Shown here: piece after piece, positions 54,515 through 64,000 of the stretch
Layout: every line of letters starts with the position of its first letter
How positions within the stretch are numbered: the stretch's first letter is position 1
From: Cololabis saira
Lineage: Eukaryota > Chordata > Actinopteri > Beloniformes > Belonidae
Assembly (NCBI RefSeq): GCF_033807715.1
Contig: NC_084599.1
Span: 3,547,625-3,611,624 of the forward strand
Length of the DNA: 64,000 bases
Reading direction: 5' to 3'
Translations under genes and position numbers: made by a program
Notes under the pieces: model-generated
What the model saw: only the letters and a program-made list of their open reading frames with translations
Told to the model about the DNA's origin: nothing
Databases searched by the model: none

Positions 54515-55141
54515 TTTTTTTTTTTTTTTATATTTTTATCCCGGTTTTTTCCCCATTTTATCACCCAGTGCTCCTACCTAACAGTCCTGTGCATTGCCAT
54601 CCTCTACCAACCCCGGGAGGGCCCTGCACTGAGCTCAGGTCTCCTCCTACAACAACACAGACACTTCTGAGCTAAGAAGGTCCTGGGTTCGATTCCCGCC
54701 GGGGACGCTGTGGGCGCTGAAGTGTTAGTTCCCCCATGACTTCAGTGCCCACACCCTGGGTGGGGTTGGTGAAAGGATCTTTCTGTGTGGAGTTTGCATG
54801 TTCTCCCCGTGTTCCCCTGGGTAGCTAATGGGAGCTACCCTCACAAAAACATGCAACAGTCCTGGGCTATAGTGCCCCCTCTGACCGGGGCGCCAGATAG
54901 GGTGGGGAGGATCCGGCCGGAATAACGTGATCCTTCCACGCGCTACGTCCGGCCGGAGAAACCCCACCCTGTCTGGTGAAAAGAAGCGGCCTGCTCACTC
55001 CTCAGGTTAAGGAGGAGACCTGAGCTCAGTGCAGGGCCCTCCTGGGGTTGGTAGAGGATGGCAATGCCCAGGACTGTTAGGTAGGAGCACTGGGTGATAA
55101 AATGGGGGAAAAAACCGGGATAAAAATAATTAAAAAAAAAT
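54515..55141. repeat. SINE-like repeat with an inverted tail copy
   Basis: 54665-55141 reads from a tRNA-like box (ggtcctgggttcgattcccg) to an A-rich end. 54515-54655 is the reverse complement of 55000-55141 (the tail). The result is a fold-back with ~140-bp arms. The outer 29-bp inverted repeats are described under findings. Confidence 0.65.
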
Positions 55142-55542
55142 AAACTTCTGAGGTGATCTGTTTTACTCAGATGGCAGTATAAGTTCATGTTAAGGAAAAA
55201 TTTAAGCCTACATGCATGAGTTTAAATAGTTCCCGCAGATGCAGAAATCTTCACATAATTGGTGATGACAAATTCCACCCCTACACCCAGACGGAATAGG
55301 TTCCTGGATCTCAAGCAACATAGCTTTGGGCCAGAGTAGCACTAGTTTGTCTGTCTCTAATCAGGTTTTTCATTGCATTTGGTTATCTACAACATAGAAA
55401 GACACAAGCAATGCACTATAAAAGGCTTGATGCGATATGTAAGCATAGTCAGTAAAACCAAAGACCATTTCAACAGAAACACCTCTTACATCAGAGTTCC
55501 TCTCTGATTAACAGAGAGCACCCTGACCACTGTCTTCTTTTG

Positions 55543-57180
55543 CTAGGATGTTCTACTCACAAGTATTCCATAAAACAAAAAATAAAATAAAACAAAAGAT
55601 CCTTTTATTGGATTATTTCCTTTAAATCTGATCTGATCAGTCCCGGCTGTACCTACCATAGATATATGGATCCGTGACTGTCCTTCTTTTGGCATTACTG
55701 CTACCAAATATCTGAAAAAGGTGTATGCCCCTAAGCCCACTTTCTTTATTTGTCCTAAATACCTTTTCAGTGCAACAACAACCCCTTTTATAGCAAAAGC
55801 ATGACCTTCAAAGCAATGATACAAAGTCTTCTGGGCTGCCAAGTATAACACCCTCTGAGGGGTAGCAGCCCCTTCATCCAGGATAGCATCTCCAGGCAAA
55901 ATGCCCTGAGGTGAACCTGGGACTAACATATACTTACCATCAGGATTTGGTCCCATTATTGTCCAGCCTTCCATGGCTACTGAACCCTGGATCCTTGCTG
56001 GATTATCAGGCAGCAACACAGTCGGAGTGACTGGACCCACGGGTCCAGTCACTCCGACTGAACTATTAAGAGTTCTGTTAAGAGTTCTTGACCCCTCTGC
56101 ATTCTGGGTAACAAGCCCTGCAAACACAGTCTGAGTGACTGGACCCATGGGTCCAGCAGAACTATTAAGAGTTCTAGTAAGAGTCCCAGAACCCTCTGCA
56201 TTCTGGATAACAATCCCTGGAAACACAGTCGGAGTGACTGGACCCATGGGTCCAGCAGAACTATTAAGAGTTCTAGTAAGAGTCCCAGAACCCTCTGCAT
56301 TTTGGACAACAAGCCCTGGAAACACAGTCGGAGAGACTGGACTCATGGGCCCAGCAGAAATATTAACACTTCTAGAGCCCTCTGCATTCTGGACAACAAG
56401 CCCTGGAAGAGGGTTCTGGGTTCCACTGATTACAAGATCAGATGGAACCTGGGGACCATTGACTAGAAACATCCCAGGAAGACTGGTTCCTTGGGAGACA
56501 ACATAGGACATGGGCTGCAGTACAGGGGTGGTGGTGTAGTAAACTGGCTGCTGTTGCAGTACGACCGTCTGAGGAGCATAAGACAGGTTAGCAGAATGAA
56601 CAATGTTAGAGGAATGACCGATGTTAGTGACACTGGAGCGAGGAAGGGTCATGGAAGATGAGCCATTGCTCACTGTGTTGAGAGATGATTTAGAGATGTT
56701 AGTAACACTGGGGTGAGGAAGTGTCATGGAAGATGAGCCGTTGCTCACTGTGTTGAGAGATGATTTAGAGATGTTAGTAACTCTGGGGTGAGGAAGTGTC
56801 ATGGAGGATGAGCTGTTGCTCACTGTGTTGAGAGATGATTTAGAGATGTTAGTGGATGATATGACTTTCTCTGTCTTTACTACAGAATGCTTTGCTCCAA
56901 GCACCTGCTCAACCCTGGTCTTTGAAACAGGTTTAACAGCATCCACTGTGGTTTTGAAAGCACCTGTTGTTTTAAATGTCTGGGAGGGTTTGGGTGTCGG
57001 TGTTGGAGGGAAACAGATCTCAGCCAGAGTCATGAACTTTTCTCCAAGGTCATTGAGGAAGTCCAGATCATGGTCAGACTCCAGGAGGCTGCAGCAGCCC
57101 ACTGAGCCAGCGGAGGAGCCCTGGCCTTCAAAATCATACTCCAACAGACCGTCTTTCCCTGTCACAGCGAACACTGATTT
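55543..57180 (-). CDS. dsg2: Desmoglein-like cytoplasmic exon (ICS domain, repeat-rich tail)
   Basis: The exon starts after a 3' splice site (atccaaacag/AAATCA at 57180) and is open for about 545 codons. Near its start are YDFEGQGSSAGSVGCCS and LNDLGEKFMTLAEICFPP, the intracellular cadherin-typical segment that binds plakoglobin in desmosomal cadherins. Then come three ~24-residue Ser/Thr repeats (NISKSSLNTVSN..., 56640-56850) and four ~33-residue repeats (PMGPVTPTVFPG..VQNAEGS, about 56030-56400), like the repeated-unit domain of desmogleins. The last ~90 codons (after QRVLYLAAQ) look unlike desmoglein tails and may be read-through into 3' sequence. Gene symbol is by family; paralog assignment is uncertain. 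Confidence 0.85.
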   Translation of the reverse strand, partial: KSVFAVTGKDGLLEYDFEGQGSSAGSVGCCSLLESDHDLDFLNDLGEKFMTLAEICFPPTPTPKPSQTFKTTGAFKTTVDAVKPVSKTRVEQVLGAKHSVVKTEKVISSTNISKSSLNTVSNSSSSMTLPHPRVTNISKSSLNTVSNGSSSMTLPHPSVTNISKSSLNTVSNGSSSMTLPRSSVTNIGHSSNIVHSANLSYAPQTVVLQQQPVYYTTTPVLQPMSYVVSQGTSLPGMFLVNGPQVPSDLVISGTQNPLPGLVVQNAEGSRSVNISAGPMSPVSPTVFPGLVVQNAEGSGTLTRTLNSSAGPMGPVTPTVFPGIVIQNAEGSGTLTRTLNSSAGPMGPVTQTVFAGLVTQNAEGSRTLNRTLNSSVGVTGPVGPVTPTVLLPDNPARIQGSVAMEGWTIMGPNPDGKYMLVPGSPQGILPGDAILDEGAATPQRVLYLAAQKTLYHCFEGHAFAIKGVVVALKRYLGQIKKVGLGAYTFFRYLVAVMPKEGQSRIHISMVGTAGTDQIRFKGNNPIKGSFVLFYFLFYGILVSRTS

Positions 57181-57271
57181 CTGTTTGGATTGAAAAACAG
57201 AGTAAACAATGGTGTGAACATGTTTTTGACAAAGCTGTGGTAACTATCCCCCCCAAAAAACAGTATATAAC

Positions 57272-57562
57272 CTTGGAGTAGTAGTAGCTGAGGAACTCAT
57301 CAGGAAGGGCGATGTCCTCCTCATAGAGGTTTGTTGACTGTTGTTCACCATACATATGTCTGAATGTAGCAGTGCCATCACCATGGTAAAAATCTGTGGA
57401 AAACCTGTAGGCGTTGTCATTGTCCATGAATTGGTGGTTGTAGGTTTGTGTCTTAAAGCTGTCCACCACTGTTGACGAGATGGAGTTGAAATTTAGTCCT
57501 TGTGCTGTCCCAATTTTTTGTTGGGTACCCTGTAGAATAGGAACACTTTGGAGAGGCACTTC
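57272..57562 (-). CDS. dsg2: Desmoglein-like cytoplasmic exon (membrane-proximal linker)
   Basis: 291 nt (97 codons), phase 0 on both sides: 3' splice site tttctag/GAAGTG and 5' splice site TCCAAG/gttata. It encodes EVPLQSVPILQGTQQKIG, a middle region rich in Asn, Phe and Tyr, and IALPDEFLSYYYSK. The last motif corresponds to the conserved L-x-x-Y-(Y/F)-S-(Q/E)-K end of this exon in desmogleins. It joins the exons at 62995-63129 and 55543-57180 without a frame break. Confidence 0.85.
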
Positions 57563-57682
57563 CTAGAAAGAAAGAGAGAAAAGTAATTTTAGCATCCTCG
57601 TTAACTACCCAAGCCATGGCCCTGTTCCTGTTGTATTTCATAGATAAAACATATCTGTACATCACAACAGCTTCCATTGTTC

Positions 57683-58036
57683 CATTATCTATACCCGCTA
57701 TATCCTTTGCCGGGTCACGGGGGTCTGCTGGAGCCTATCCCAGCTAATTTTCAGGAAAGAGGCAGGGGTAGACAGGTCGCCAGTCCATCGCAGGGCTACA
57801 TATATACATACAACCAGACATACTCACACCTACAGGCAATTTAGAATCACCAATTAACCTACTATGCATGTTTTTGGACTGTGGGAGGAAGCTGGAGTAC
57901 CCGGATGTAACCCACGCAAGCACGGGGAGAACACGCAAACTCCACACAGAAAGACCCTGCAGGGCCTGGGAGTCAAACCGGGACCTTCTTTCTGTGAGGC
58001 AACAGTGCTAACCAACAAGCCACCGTGCTGCCCTCA
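57683..58036 (-). mobile_element. tRNA-derived SINE-like fish repeat in a desmoglein intron
   Basis: On the minus strand: GGCAGCACGGTGGCTTGTTG (box A-like), GGTTTGACTCC (box B-like), then GTGTGGAGTTTGC, CTCCCACAGTCC, AACATGCAT and GATGGACTGGCGACCTGTC, ending near GGATATAGCGGGTATAGATAA. The order is that of a very common fish repeat. Confidence 0.75.
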
Positions 58037-58186
58037 CAACAGCTTGGGGTTGCACATTCTGTTTTCCAGTCTACATCATCTACTTTCACAGATCAGAAGA
58101 GACAATTTGTATTTTCATGGTATACAAATCGTATTAGGAACTTAACTTAAAAAGTCTGAAGGGTATCGACGAACAACAATATCAAT

Positions 58187-59295
58187 TAAAGCTGCAAACA
58201 GCAATGAACAGGCCCTCGCGCGTGCATTTTTCACCAATAAAAGTCAAGGACTCAAAACCGAGTCTGATGACACCACGACTCTCTATGTCAAACCATTCAA
58301 AAGTTATGCCAGAAAATAGAGGACTATCAACTATCGACCAATCAGAAGAATGGGCGGGGCTAATTTGCACCAATTAAGGTGAAGGAGTCAAAACCGAGTC
58401 CGATGACACCACCCACGACTCTCTATGTCAAACCATTCAAAAGTTATGTCAGAAAGTATGAACTATCAAATATGGACCAATCAGATGAAGGGGGGGCGCC
58501 CTTTTTGGCGTTTAGCGTCGCCATGGTAACGCTTTTGAAAGAGAAAAGTAATGCATATCGTTGCAGGATCGAGATGCACATTTTGATGTATAACACACCT
58601 GGGTGCGCGTTACGGTTCGGGCGAAGAAGCGGCCGAAGGAATGGCATAAATTGCGCCAAAATTACACAATTAATTCAAAATGGCCGACTTCCTGTTAGGT
58701 TTCAGCCATGGCGCCAAGAGACTTTTCTTTAAGTTGCGACATGATACAGGTGTGTACCGATTTTCGTGCATGTACGTCAAACCGTATTGTGGGGCTTGAG
58801 GCACGAAGTTTTCTAGGGGGCGCTGTTGAGCCATTAGGCCACGCCCATTAATGCAAACCATTACATATCAAATTTTTCACCAGGCCTGGCTTGTGTGCAA
58901 AATTTGGTGACTTTTGGGGCACGTTTAAGGGGGCAAAAAGGCCCTCATTTCGTCGGAAGAAAAACGAGAACGAGGATAACGAGAACAATTCTTACAGATA
59001 CAATAGGGCCTTTGCACTGTCAGTGCTCGGGCCCTAATTAACGCTGCAAGCAGCGATGAACGGGCCCTCGCGCGTGCAATTTTCACCAATAAAAGTCAAG
59101 GACTCAAAACTAAGTCTGATGACACCACCCATGACTCTTTATGCCCTCATTTCGTCTGAAGAAAAATGAGGAAAATAAAAATAAACTACAGATACAATAG
59201 AGCCTTCGCACTGTAAGTGCTTGGTCCCTAAAAAAACAAAAACAATTCCTACAGATACAATAGGGCCTTCGCACTGTAAGTGCTCGGGCCCTAAC
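58187..59295. repeat. Fish interspersed repeat in tandem ('gctgcaagcagcgatgaac' family)
   Basis: Copy 1 runs from gctgcaaacagcaatgaaca (58187) to cagtgctcgggccctaatta (59039). A second, shorter copy begins at 59042 and ends at 59231. A third end piece, with the same cctt-cgcactgtaagtgctcg terminus, follows to 59295. Internal blocks (gactcaaaaccgagtc, caaaccattcaaaagttatg) are duplicated within copy 1. Class uncertain. Confidence 0.75.
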
Positions 59296-59479
59296 CGGTT
59301 TAAAAGGATGATTTTCTATAGATGTCCTTCTTCATTATTTTGTTACAAGGTATTTTGCTTAATGAACTATTTTGAGAGAAGAAGAAGAAAGTGGTACACT
59401 TGAAAGTCTTTAGAATCTTATCGCGAATGGAAAGATAGTGTAATAGTATGTAAAAAAGCCATTTGATTATTATTCATCG

Positions 59480-59782
59480 TTGATAGAGGATAACAAAAGT
59501 AACCCATGTTTTCTGTTCAGCACTGTAGCCAGGCTGACAAAGATTCACAACTCTGTTGAGCCGTGCATTCCTGCAGCTCTCAGTAGTGAAGACTTTATGA
59601 GCTTATTTAACAGCAAGATAATCAAAATTAGAGAAGATATCAATCAGGCCCACCCGGTAGCGGCTGTGGGCGTTTCTTCAGCTTTAGCGACTTCCTTAGG
59701 GTCTGACTTGACTCTAGACTGTTTTGATCCTGTACACCTCCCTGAGCTAACCTCACTCGTCAATAGAGCTAAATCATACTAA
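59480..59782 (+). pseudogene. LINE (L2/Rex1-like) ORF2 linker fragment
   Basis: Open for 100 codons: SNPCFLFSTVARLTKIHNS, then ALSSEDFMSLFNSKIIKI and a linker ending at LPELTSLV. This is the segment before the reverse-transcriptase domain in fish L2/Rex1 LINEs. It is cut at 59783 by sequence of the 33038 MITE family (59783-60070). Confidence 0.7.
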
Positions 59783-60067
59783 ATCAGACCGGTCCCGCCT
59801 CGGCCACCAGGTCTATGAACGTCTACACTTCAGAGTTGGATCTCGAAAAAGACTTTTGTGAATAAAATGAACAAGAAGCCGTCAGAGTCCCTCTTTCTCT
59901 GATTTCCTCCTCCTGACTCGGACGTCTGACTCCCAACCCCCTGATCAATTGGTGGCATGTAGTGTGATGATGTCAGATGCAGCCCGACTCAGTCCGCTTA
60001 GAACAGAAAAAGTATCTACTCGGCATGTTAGACCCCTAGTGGGAAAGAACCAAACCGAAGCACCATT

Positions 60068-60297
60068 AGAAAAGAAAAAGTGTCTGATGAAAACAGACTG
60101 TGGGTGGATTTATTTGCTTTCACTGCTGACGAGACTGGTTTGTCAGTATGCTTAATATGTAACGAGAAACTATCAAACAACAAAAAGTCAAATGTCACAA
60201 GACATTTCCAGCATAAACATGCAGCCTTTGCTCAAAAATATCCAGATGGAGATGAGTGGAAAAAAAAGCCCTTTCGGAACTGCACTGAAAAAAGTTG
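60068..60297 (+). pseudogene. BED-like zinc-finger fragment of a hAT transposase
   Basis: The plus-strand frame gives VSDENRLWVDLFAFTADET, then CLICNEKLSNNKKSNVTRHF and QHKHAAF, a C-x2-C ... H-x4-H finger typical of the N terminus of hAT-derived GTF2IRD2/ZBED-like proteins. It ends by stop at 60297 with no catalytic domain. It may belong to the MITE-like sequence just left of it, as a deleted autonomous element. Confidence 0.7.
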
Positions 60298-60300
60298 ACT

Positions 60301-60510
60301 GGCCACCTCTGGGATAGATGTAAGCATCCTGGGTGTAGTTAACAGAATTTCCCCATGTTTTAAAGTTGAGTGTAACTGTATATTGTAGAAACTCCACGAT
60401 TTGCAGGGAGGGTACATTAATTTGTTCAGATTCATGTTGGATTAAAATTCTTTTTTTGAGCATGCGACGTAATGACACCCAGTCCAATACACAGTCAGAG
60501 CTCAGGGGGC
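60301..60510. other. Unassigned short stretch
   Basis: Nothing recognised between the zinc-finger relic and the spacer repeats. Confidence 0.4.
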
Positions 60511-60513
60511 CTG

Positions 60514-61100
60514 GGCACTAGGCCGGGTAGACCGACGAGAAAGTTCAGGGGGCCGTCCTCGGGGCCAGGCAGACCGACAAGGAAGTTCAGGGGGCTGTCC
60601 TCGGGGCCGGGCAGACCGACGAGAAAGTTCAGGGGGCCGTCCTCGGGGCCAGGCAGACCGACAAGGAAGTTCAGGGGGCGGCCCTCGGGGCCGGGTAGAC
60701 CGACGAGAAAGTTCAGGGGGCCGTCCTCGGGGCCAGGCAGACCAACAAGGAAGTTCAGGGGGCTGTCCTCGGGGCCGGGCAGACCGACGAGGAAGTTCAG
60801 GGGGCTGTCCTCGGGGCCGGGCAGACCGACGAGAAAGTTCAGGGGGCCGTCCTCGGGGCCAGGCAGACCGACAAGGAAGTTCAGGGGGCTGTCCTCGGGG
60901 CCGGGCAGACCGACGAGAAAGTTCAGGGGGCCGTCCTCGGGGCCAGGCAGACCGACAAGGAAGTTCAGGGGGCTGTCCTCGGGGCCGGGTAGACCGACGA
61001 GAAAGTTCAGGGGGCCGTCCTCGGGGCCAGGCAGACCGACAAGGAAGTTCAGGGGGCTGTCCTCGGGGCCGGGCAGACCGACGAGGAAGTTCAGGGGGCC
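60514..61100. repeat. 42-bp tandem repeats, probable rDNA external-transcribed-spacer repeats
   Basis: About 14 units of gggggccgtcctcggggcca + ggcagaccgacaaggaagtt + ca. Two variants (gacgagaaag and gacaaggaag) largely alternate, so the higher-order unit is 84 bp. All frames are open on both strands because 42 is a multiple of 3; the proteins are artefacts. The direct join to 18S rRNA 22 bp downstream suggests that the repeats come from the 5' external transcribed spacer. Confidence 0.85.
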
Positions 61101-61121
61101 TCGCATTCTTTGCGGAGGGGC

Positions 61122-61190
61122 TACCTGGTTGATCCTGCCAGTAGCATATGCTTTTCTCAAAGATTAAGCCATGCAAGTACACACGGCCGG
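61122..61190 (+). pseudogene. 18S ribosomal RNA 5' fragment
   Basis: Begins TACCTGGTTGATCCTGCCAG, the universal 5' end of eukaryotic 18S rRNA, and continues through AGCATATGCTT, CTCAAAGATTAAGCCATGCA and AGTACACACGGCCGG. About 6 nt are missing after CATGCA, and similarity ends at 61190. The remaining ~1.75 kb of the gene is absent. Confidence 0.93.
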
Positions 61191-61194
61191 GGTG

Positions 61195-61960
61195 TCGGCT
61201 GAAGTGCGTCTGGGACCACCACTAGAACATGGGTAGGTGTGTCCGGGACCACCTCAGGGACAGGGGGGGGGGGGGTTCAGGATCCCCTCAGGAACAGGGA
61301 TGGGCTGTGGCTGTTGCCCCCGCCGTCGTCGTTTCCCCTGAGGTTGAAAACACCTGGGCCTGCCTCGAGCCAGGCGTGTTCCCCATAAGGGGGGGAACAG
61401 ACTGGGGGGTATCCAGGACCACCTTGGGAACAGGAAGAGGTGCGTCCAGGACGATTACCGGAACAGGCTGGGGCTGGTCCCTGTCCTCTTCACCATCTTG
61501 TGGAAGAACTCCACTCTGTTAGGGTAGAAGAACTCCCACACATCAACAGCCTCTTCTGCTGGGTCCATGAGGGCTGCTCTGTTCTGTTAGGAATGCGGTT
61601 GGAGTCGGACCCAGATGTAGGAGAGCAGGAGGCAGGAGTTCCACAAAAAGTGTTTATTTTAACAAAAACAAATAAAAGCGCTGCTGAGCAGGATACCAAA
61701 AACCTAGAGCTTAAACAAGAATCAAAGAACTACGAAAAACTTGACGTGGAAACACGGAGGGAGGAAACAGTACGGACCAGCAGGGAGCAGCAGGGAAAGA
61801 GAAGACCAAATATACAGAAAGGTTAACGAGACACAGGTGCAGATCATGAGGGCAGATGGGAAACAGGAAGATCAACCCAGAACTCAAACACAAAGACATG
61901 AGCTTCAAAATAAAGCCCCAGCAGGCTTTACATTTACGGCCCTTCGGTGATAAGGAATAG
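61195..61960. repeat. Unclassified interspersed-repeat sequence
   Basis: Repeated phrases of the type 'gggaccacc...aggaacagg' (61205-61470) and then 'ctgttaggaatgcggttgga ... cacaaaaagtgtttatttta ... aacacaaagacatgagc' resemble ends of fish LTR or long repeats; part matches 36690-36800. No coding domain. Confidence 0.4.
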
Positions 61961-62665
61961 AACCCTCATTGGGCATGAACCCCAAACCGCAGGAGCGGCC
62001 GCTTGCCGATTTATGGCAGCCTGGACCCAGCTATAAAGAGCAGGCTCCCCCCTTTCTCACTCTCTATTCTCTTTTTTCCTCCTCTCTTGTTCCTAAGGTC
62101 TCTTCTACCTCGGACCTGTCCACGGACCCATTTTGTGAGCTGTTAAGAAAGGCCACAGCTCCTATTTTAGCATGAAGAGCTACTAGCTATGGGCCGGCTA
62201 TCTCCATGATCGTGCCTGAAGAAGCATCTGGAGAAGGCAACCACAGTCTGCTGCGCTGCAACGAGTGACCCGCAAACGTTCTAAGCCCCAGATGAGTCGA
62301 ACGAGGGACACTTGCATGCCTCGACATGAACGCCTTTGGACCGACCTGGAGCTGAAGGAGGCCCAGCTGCTGTGCCCATGCTGCATCCCCTCATCCACAC
62401 TGGGATGAGGAGAGCAGGAGAGAGAGAGAGAGAGACGCTCTTTACCAGGATCACCTGCGGAGCGTTACCACCCAGCTGTTCATCAAGGAATGCTGACCGG
62501 CCAGACCCAACCACCCTTTTCTTCAATTTTTATTTTTGCCGTTACTACACACATTAGTCAACAGTTGAAGAATGATAATTGTATTAATTGTATTAATATT
62601 AATATGTATATTAATATTTTTTGTAGAACTAGGGAAAATCCGACTATATACATGTGTGTGTAAAT
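61960..62665. other. No gene recognised
   Basis: Probable intron sequence of the desmoglein gene. It has a short (GA)n run near 62418-62435 and no recognisable exon. Confidence 0.4.
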
Positions 62666-62670
62666 ATACA

Positions 62671-62671
<1 letters not shown>

Positions 62672-62725
<54 letters not shown>

Positions 62726-62730
62726 AATAG
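62672..62730. repeat. (TA)n microsatellite
   Basis: About 58 bp of TA with a single interruption. 62772-62840 after it is a decayed fragment of the 225-bp hAT MITE. Confidence 0.95.
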
Positions 62731-62994
62731 TATTATTATTAATATTACAGCTGCCCTAGACGACAGATTTTGGACACCCCTGATGTAAAGGGACATCTAA
62801 AACCTCCAAGACACTGGTTCTCAAGTACTGACTTTGGAAGCCTCTGTGCTATGTTGTCTTCTACTGATTCTCCCTTTAAAAAACATTCATTGTCAACAAT
62901 ACTGTAATTTAGTGCTTTTGTATATTAAACCTAAAGTAGAAATATTATATTTACTTTAATTTCCATAAAAAGAAAGGTCAAATTCCAACCTACC

Positions 62995-63129
62995 TGATCC
63001 TCTCCTAGTCCTTCAGTGTGATAGGATATCAGATGTTCTTTGGTGTCAAATGGTAGATCAGTGAACTGGTCAGCGAAAACTGTATTTGCTCCTCCACACT
63101 GACAGAACAGCAGAAAAAGAGGCAGGACT
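62995..63129 (-). CDS. dsg2: Desmoglein-like exon, transmembrane/juxtamembrane
   Basis: 135 nt between tccttgcag/TCCTGC and GATCAG/gtaggt. It encodes the end of a hydrophobic membrane segment ([13 protein letters not shown]) followed by a juxtamembrane stretch with [19 protein letters not shown]. Desmogleins have the same arrangement: a Cys/Gly-rich end of the membrane helix and a W/Y-x-x-EG-x-x-ED-(K/Q) motif before the next exon. The following exon (57562) continues EVPL in phase 0. The frame to the left of the splice site is open back to an ATG at 63182, but that is intron; the EC exons must lie beyond 64 kb. Confidence 0.82.
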
Positions 63130-63302
63130 GCAAGGAGAAGGAAACATTTTAAGCAAATATTTAAATTTTTCCTTTTAGACATAAAAGCAAGAGATCATAT
63201 AAGATAAAAGAACACAAATCTATGTCACATATACAGTATTTTGCTTGTTAATCAGAGTACTACTTTCTTCAAAAACACAGTTTTTCCGAATTCATGGGCT
63301 TA

Positions 63303-63303
<1 letters not shown>

Positions 63304-63362
<59 letters not shown>
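63304..63362. repeat. (TA)n microsatellite
   Basis: About 58 bp of uninterrupted TA in the intron before the transmembrane exon. Confidence 0.97.
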
Positions 63363-63371
<9 letters not shown>

Positions 63372-63511
63372 ATTTGGCTGACACATACATATATACACAG
63401 TCACATACTATTACAGTCATGAACATTTGTGAGGTAAATAAAATTAATTGTAATTGTTTGATAGATACATACGTGTTTATTAGATACAAAGAAGGTGATT
63501 ATTACACATTA

Positions 63512-63957
63512 AGCCTGAATTATGGTTAAACCAACGCAGAGCCGCCCTACGCCGTTGCCGTGACGCCGTCGTGAACCCTTCGGACTTCTCCGTCACTCCA
63601 TTTCGCCGCGTACCCCCCCAGAGCACTAGTTGATACTTTGTTTAGCTTCCGGCTTTTCCGGTCAGAGTGAATCAAAGAGATAAGGACAACTATTGTGCAA
63701 AAAAACAAAACAAAAAAAAAATCACACACACACGAAGAAAAGAGCGCTGAAAGTTCACTACTGCTTCACGAACCGGAACCGGAAATGCGTTGCTACCAAG
63801 CAAACCAATCACAGCCCTCTCGGTCTGCGTTGGGTCTGCGTCGCCTCGACGCGTAGTTCCATTTTTTGGGAGGTGCAGGTCAGGCTACGTCGTAGGCTAT
63901 GGAGAGACTCCCGCGTACCCTACGGCATAGGTTTAACACAGAACCATAATTCAGCCT
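63512..63957. mobile_element. PIF/Harbinger-type MITE, 446 bp, with TTA duplication
   Basis: Ends agcctgaattatggtt and aaccataattcagcct, flanked by TTA on both sides. The next inner blocks (acgcagagccgccctacgcc and gcgtaccctacggcatagg) are also loosely mirrored. No coding capacity. Confidence 0.82.
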
Positions 63958-64000
63958 TTACACTATTCATGAAGGTTGAACTTACACAGCAGTAAGCAGA

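Noticed and set aside
60472..61182. Open frames of 221-231 codons on both strands with 14-residue repeats
   Set aside because: The 42-bp spacer repeat is a multiple of three without stops, so all frames stay open. The join to 18S rRNA identifies it as rDNA spacer, not coding.
55543..62931. Treating the EC1 exons at 44 kb and the cytoplasmic exons at 55-57 kb as one gene
   Set aside because: On the minus strand the cytoplasmic exons come before EC1, which is the wrong order for one transcript. Two head-to-tail genes fit better.
63130..63182. ATG at 63182 as translation start with signal peptide
   Set aside because: A strong 3' splice site (tccttgcag) lies at 63130, and the exon after it matches a desmoglein transmembrane/juxtamembrane segment, so the hydrophobic stretch is the end of a membrane helix.

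Overview
This window looks like teleost fish nuclear DNA. It has vertebrate-type tRNA genes (including an intron-bearing tRNA-Tyr), many nested fish-type transposons (hAT, Tc1/mariner, PIF/Harbinger, P-element/THAP9-like, BEL/Pao, L2/Rex1 and RTE-like LINEs, SINE-like repeats, LTRs), long CA/TA microsatellites, and spliced desmosomal-cadherin exons. No prokaryotic organisation, CRISPR array or intact virus is visible. Calls come from reading the sequence and recalled family features; no database search was run.

Left part (1 to about 28.8 kb): a tRNA-rich region built from repeated cassettes. The core unit carries tRNA-Pro(TGG) then, about 630 bp on, a reverse-strand tRNA-Gly(GCC)-like gene. 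Related blocks carry tRNA-Thr(TGT), Arg(TCG), Thr(AGT), Asp-like remnants and Ser(TGA); single Ile(AAT), Trp(CCA) and Arg(ACG) genes, two Tyr(GTA) genes and two initiator-Met relics are scattered between. Because cassettes are paralogous, several transposon insertions can be compared with their empty site inside the same window: a TTAA-targeting MITE (twice), a 1,011-bp hAT element, a 1,951-bp solo LTR and two retroposon insertions. A 904-bp block carrying tRNA-Tyr is duplicated almost without change.

Middle (28.8 to 44 kb): mostly mobile DNA. It holds hAT MITEs, a 239-bp solo LTR with a 5-bp target duplication, a decayed but still spliced-looking P-element/THAP9-like transposase gene, an RTE-like LINE, and a 3.86-kb block bounded by a 57-bp perfect inverted repeat that contains a 48-bp coding minisatellite.

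Right part (44 to 64 kb): host coding exons on the minus strand. Exons at 63.1, 57.5 and 57.2 to 55.5 kb join in phase into the membrane-proximal and cytoplasmic part of a desmoglein; its extracellular part must lie beyond the right edge. Two further exons at 44.8 and 44.3 kb encode the propeptide cleavage site and EC1 of a second, head-to-tail desmoglein whose later exons I cannot find below 44.1 kb. Between them are a LINE holding a 23-bp minisatellite of about 42 units, a hAT element nested in a MITE, L1 and hAT relics, and a stray ribosomal-DNA fragment (42-bp spacer repeats joined to the first ~70 bases of 18S rRNA).
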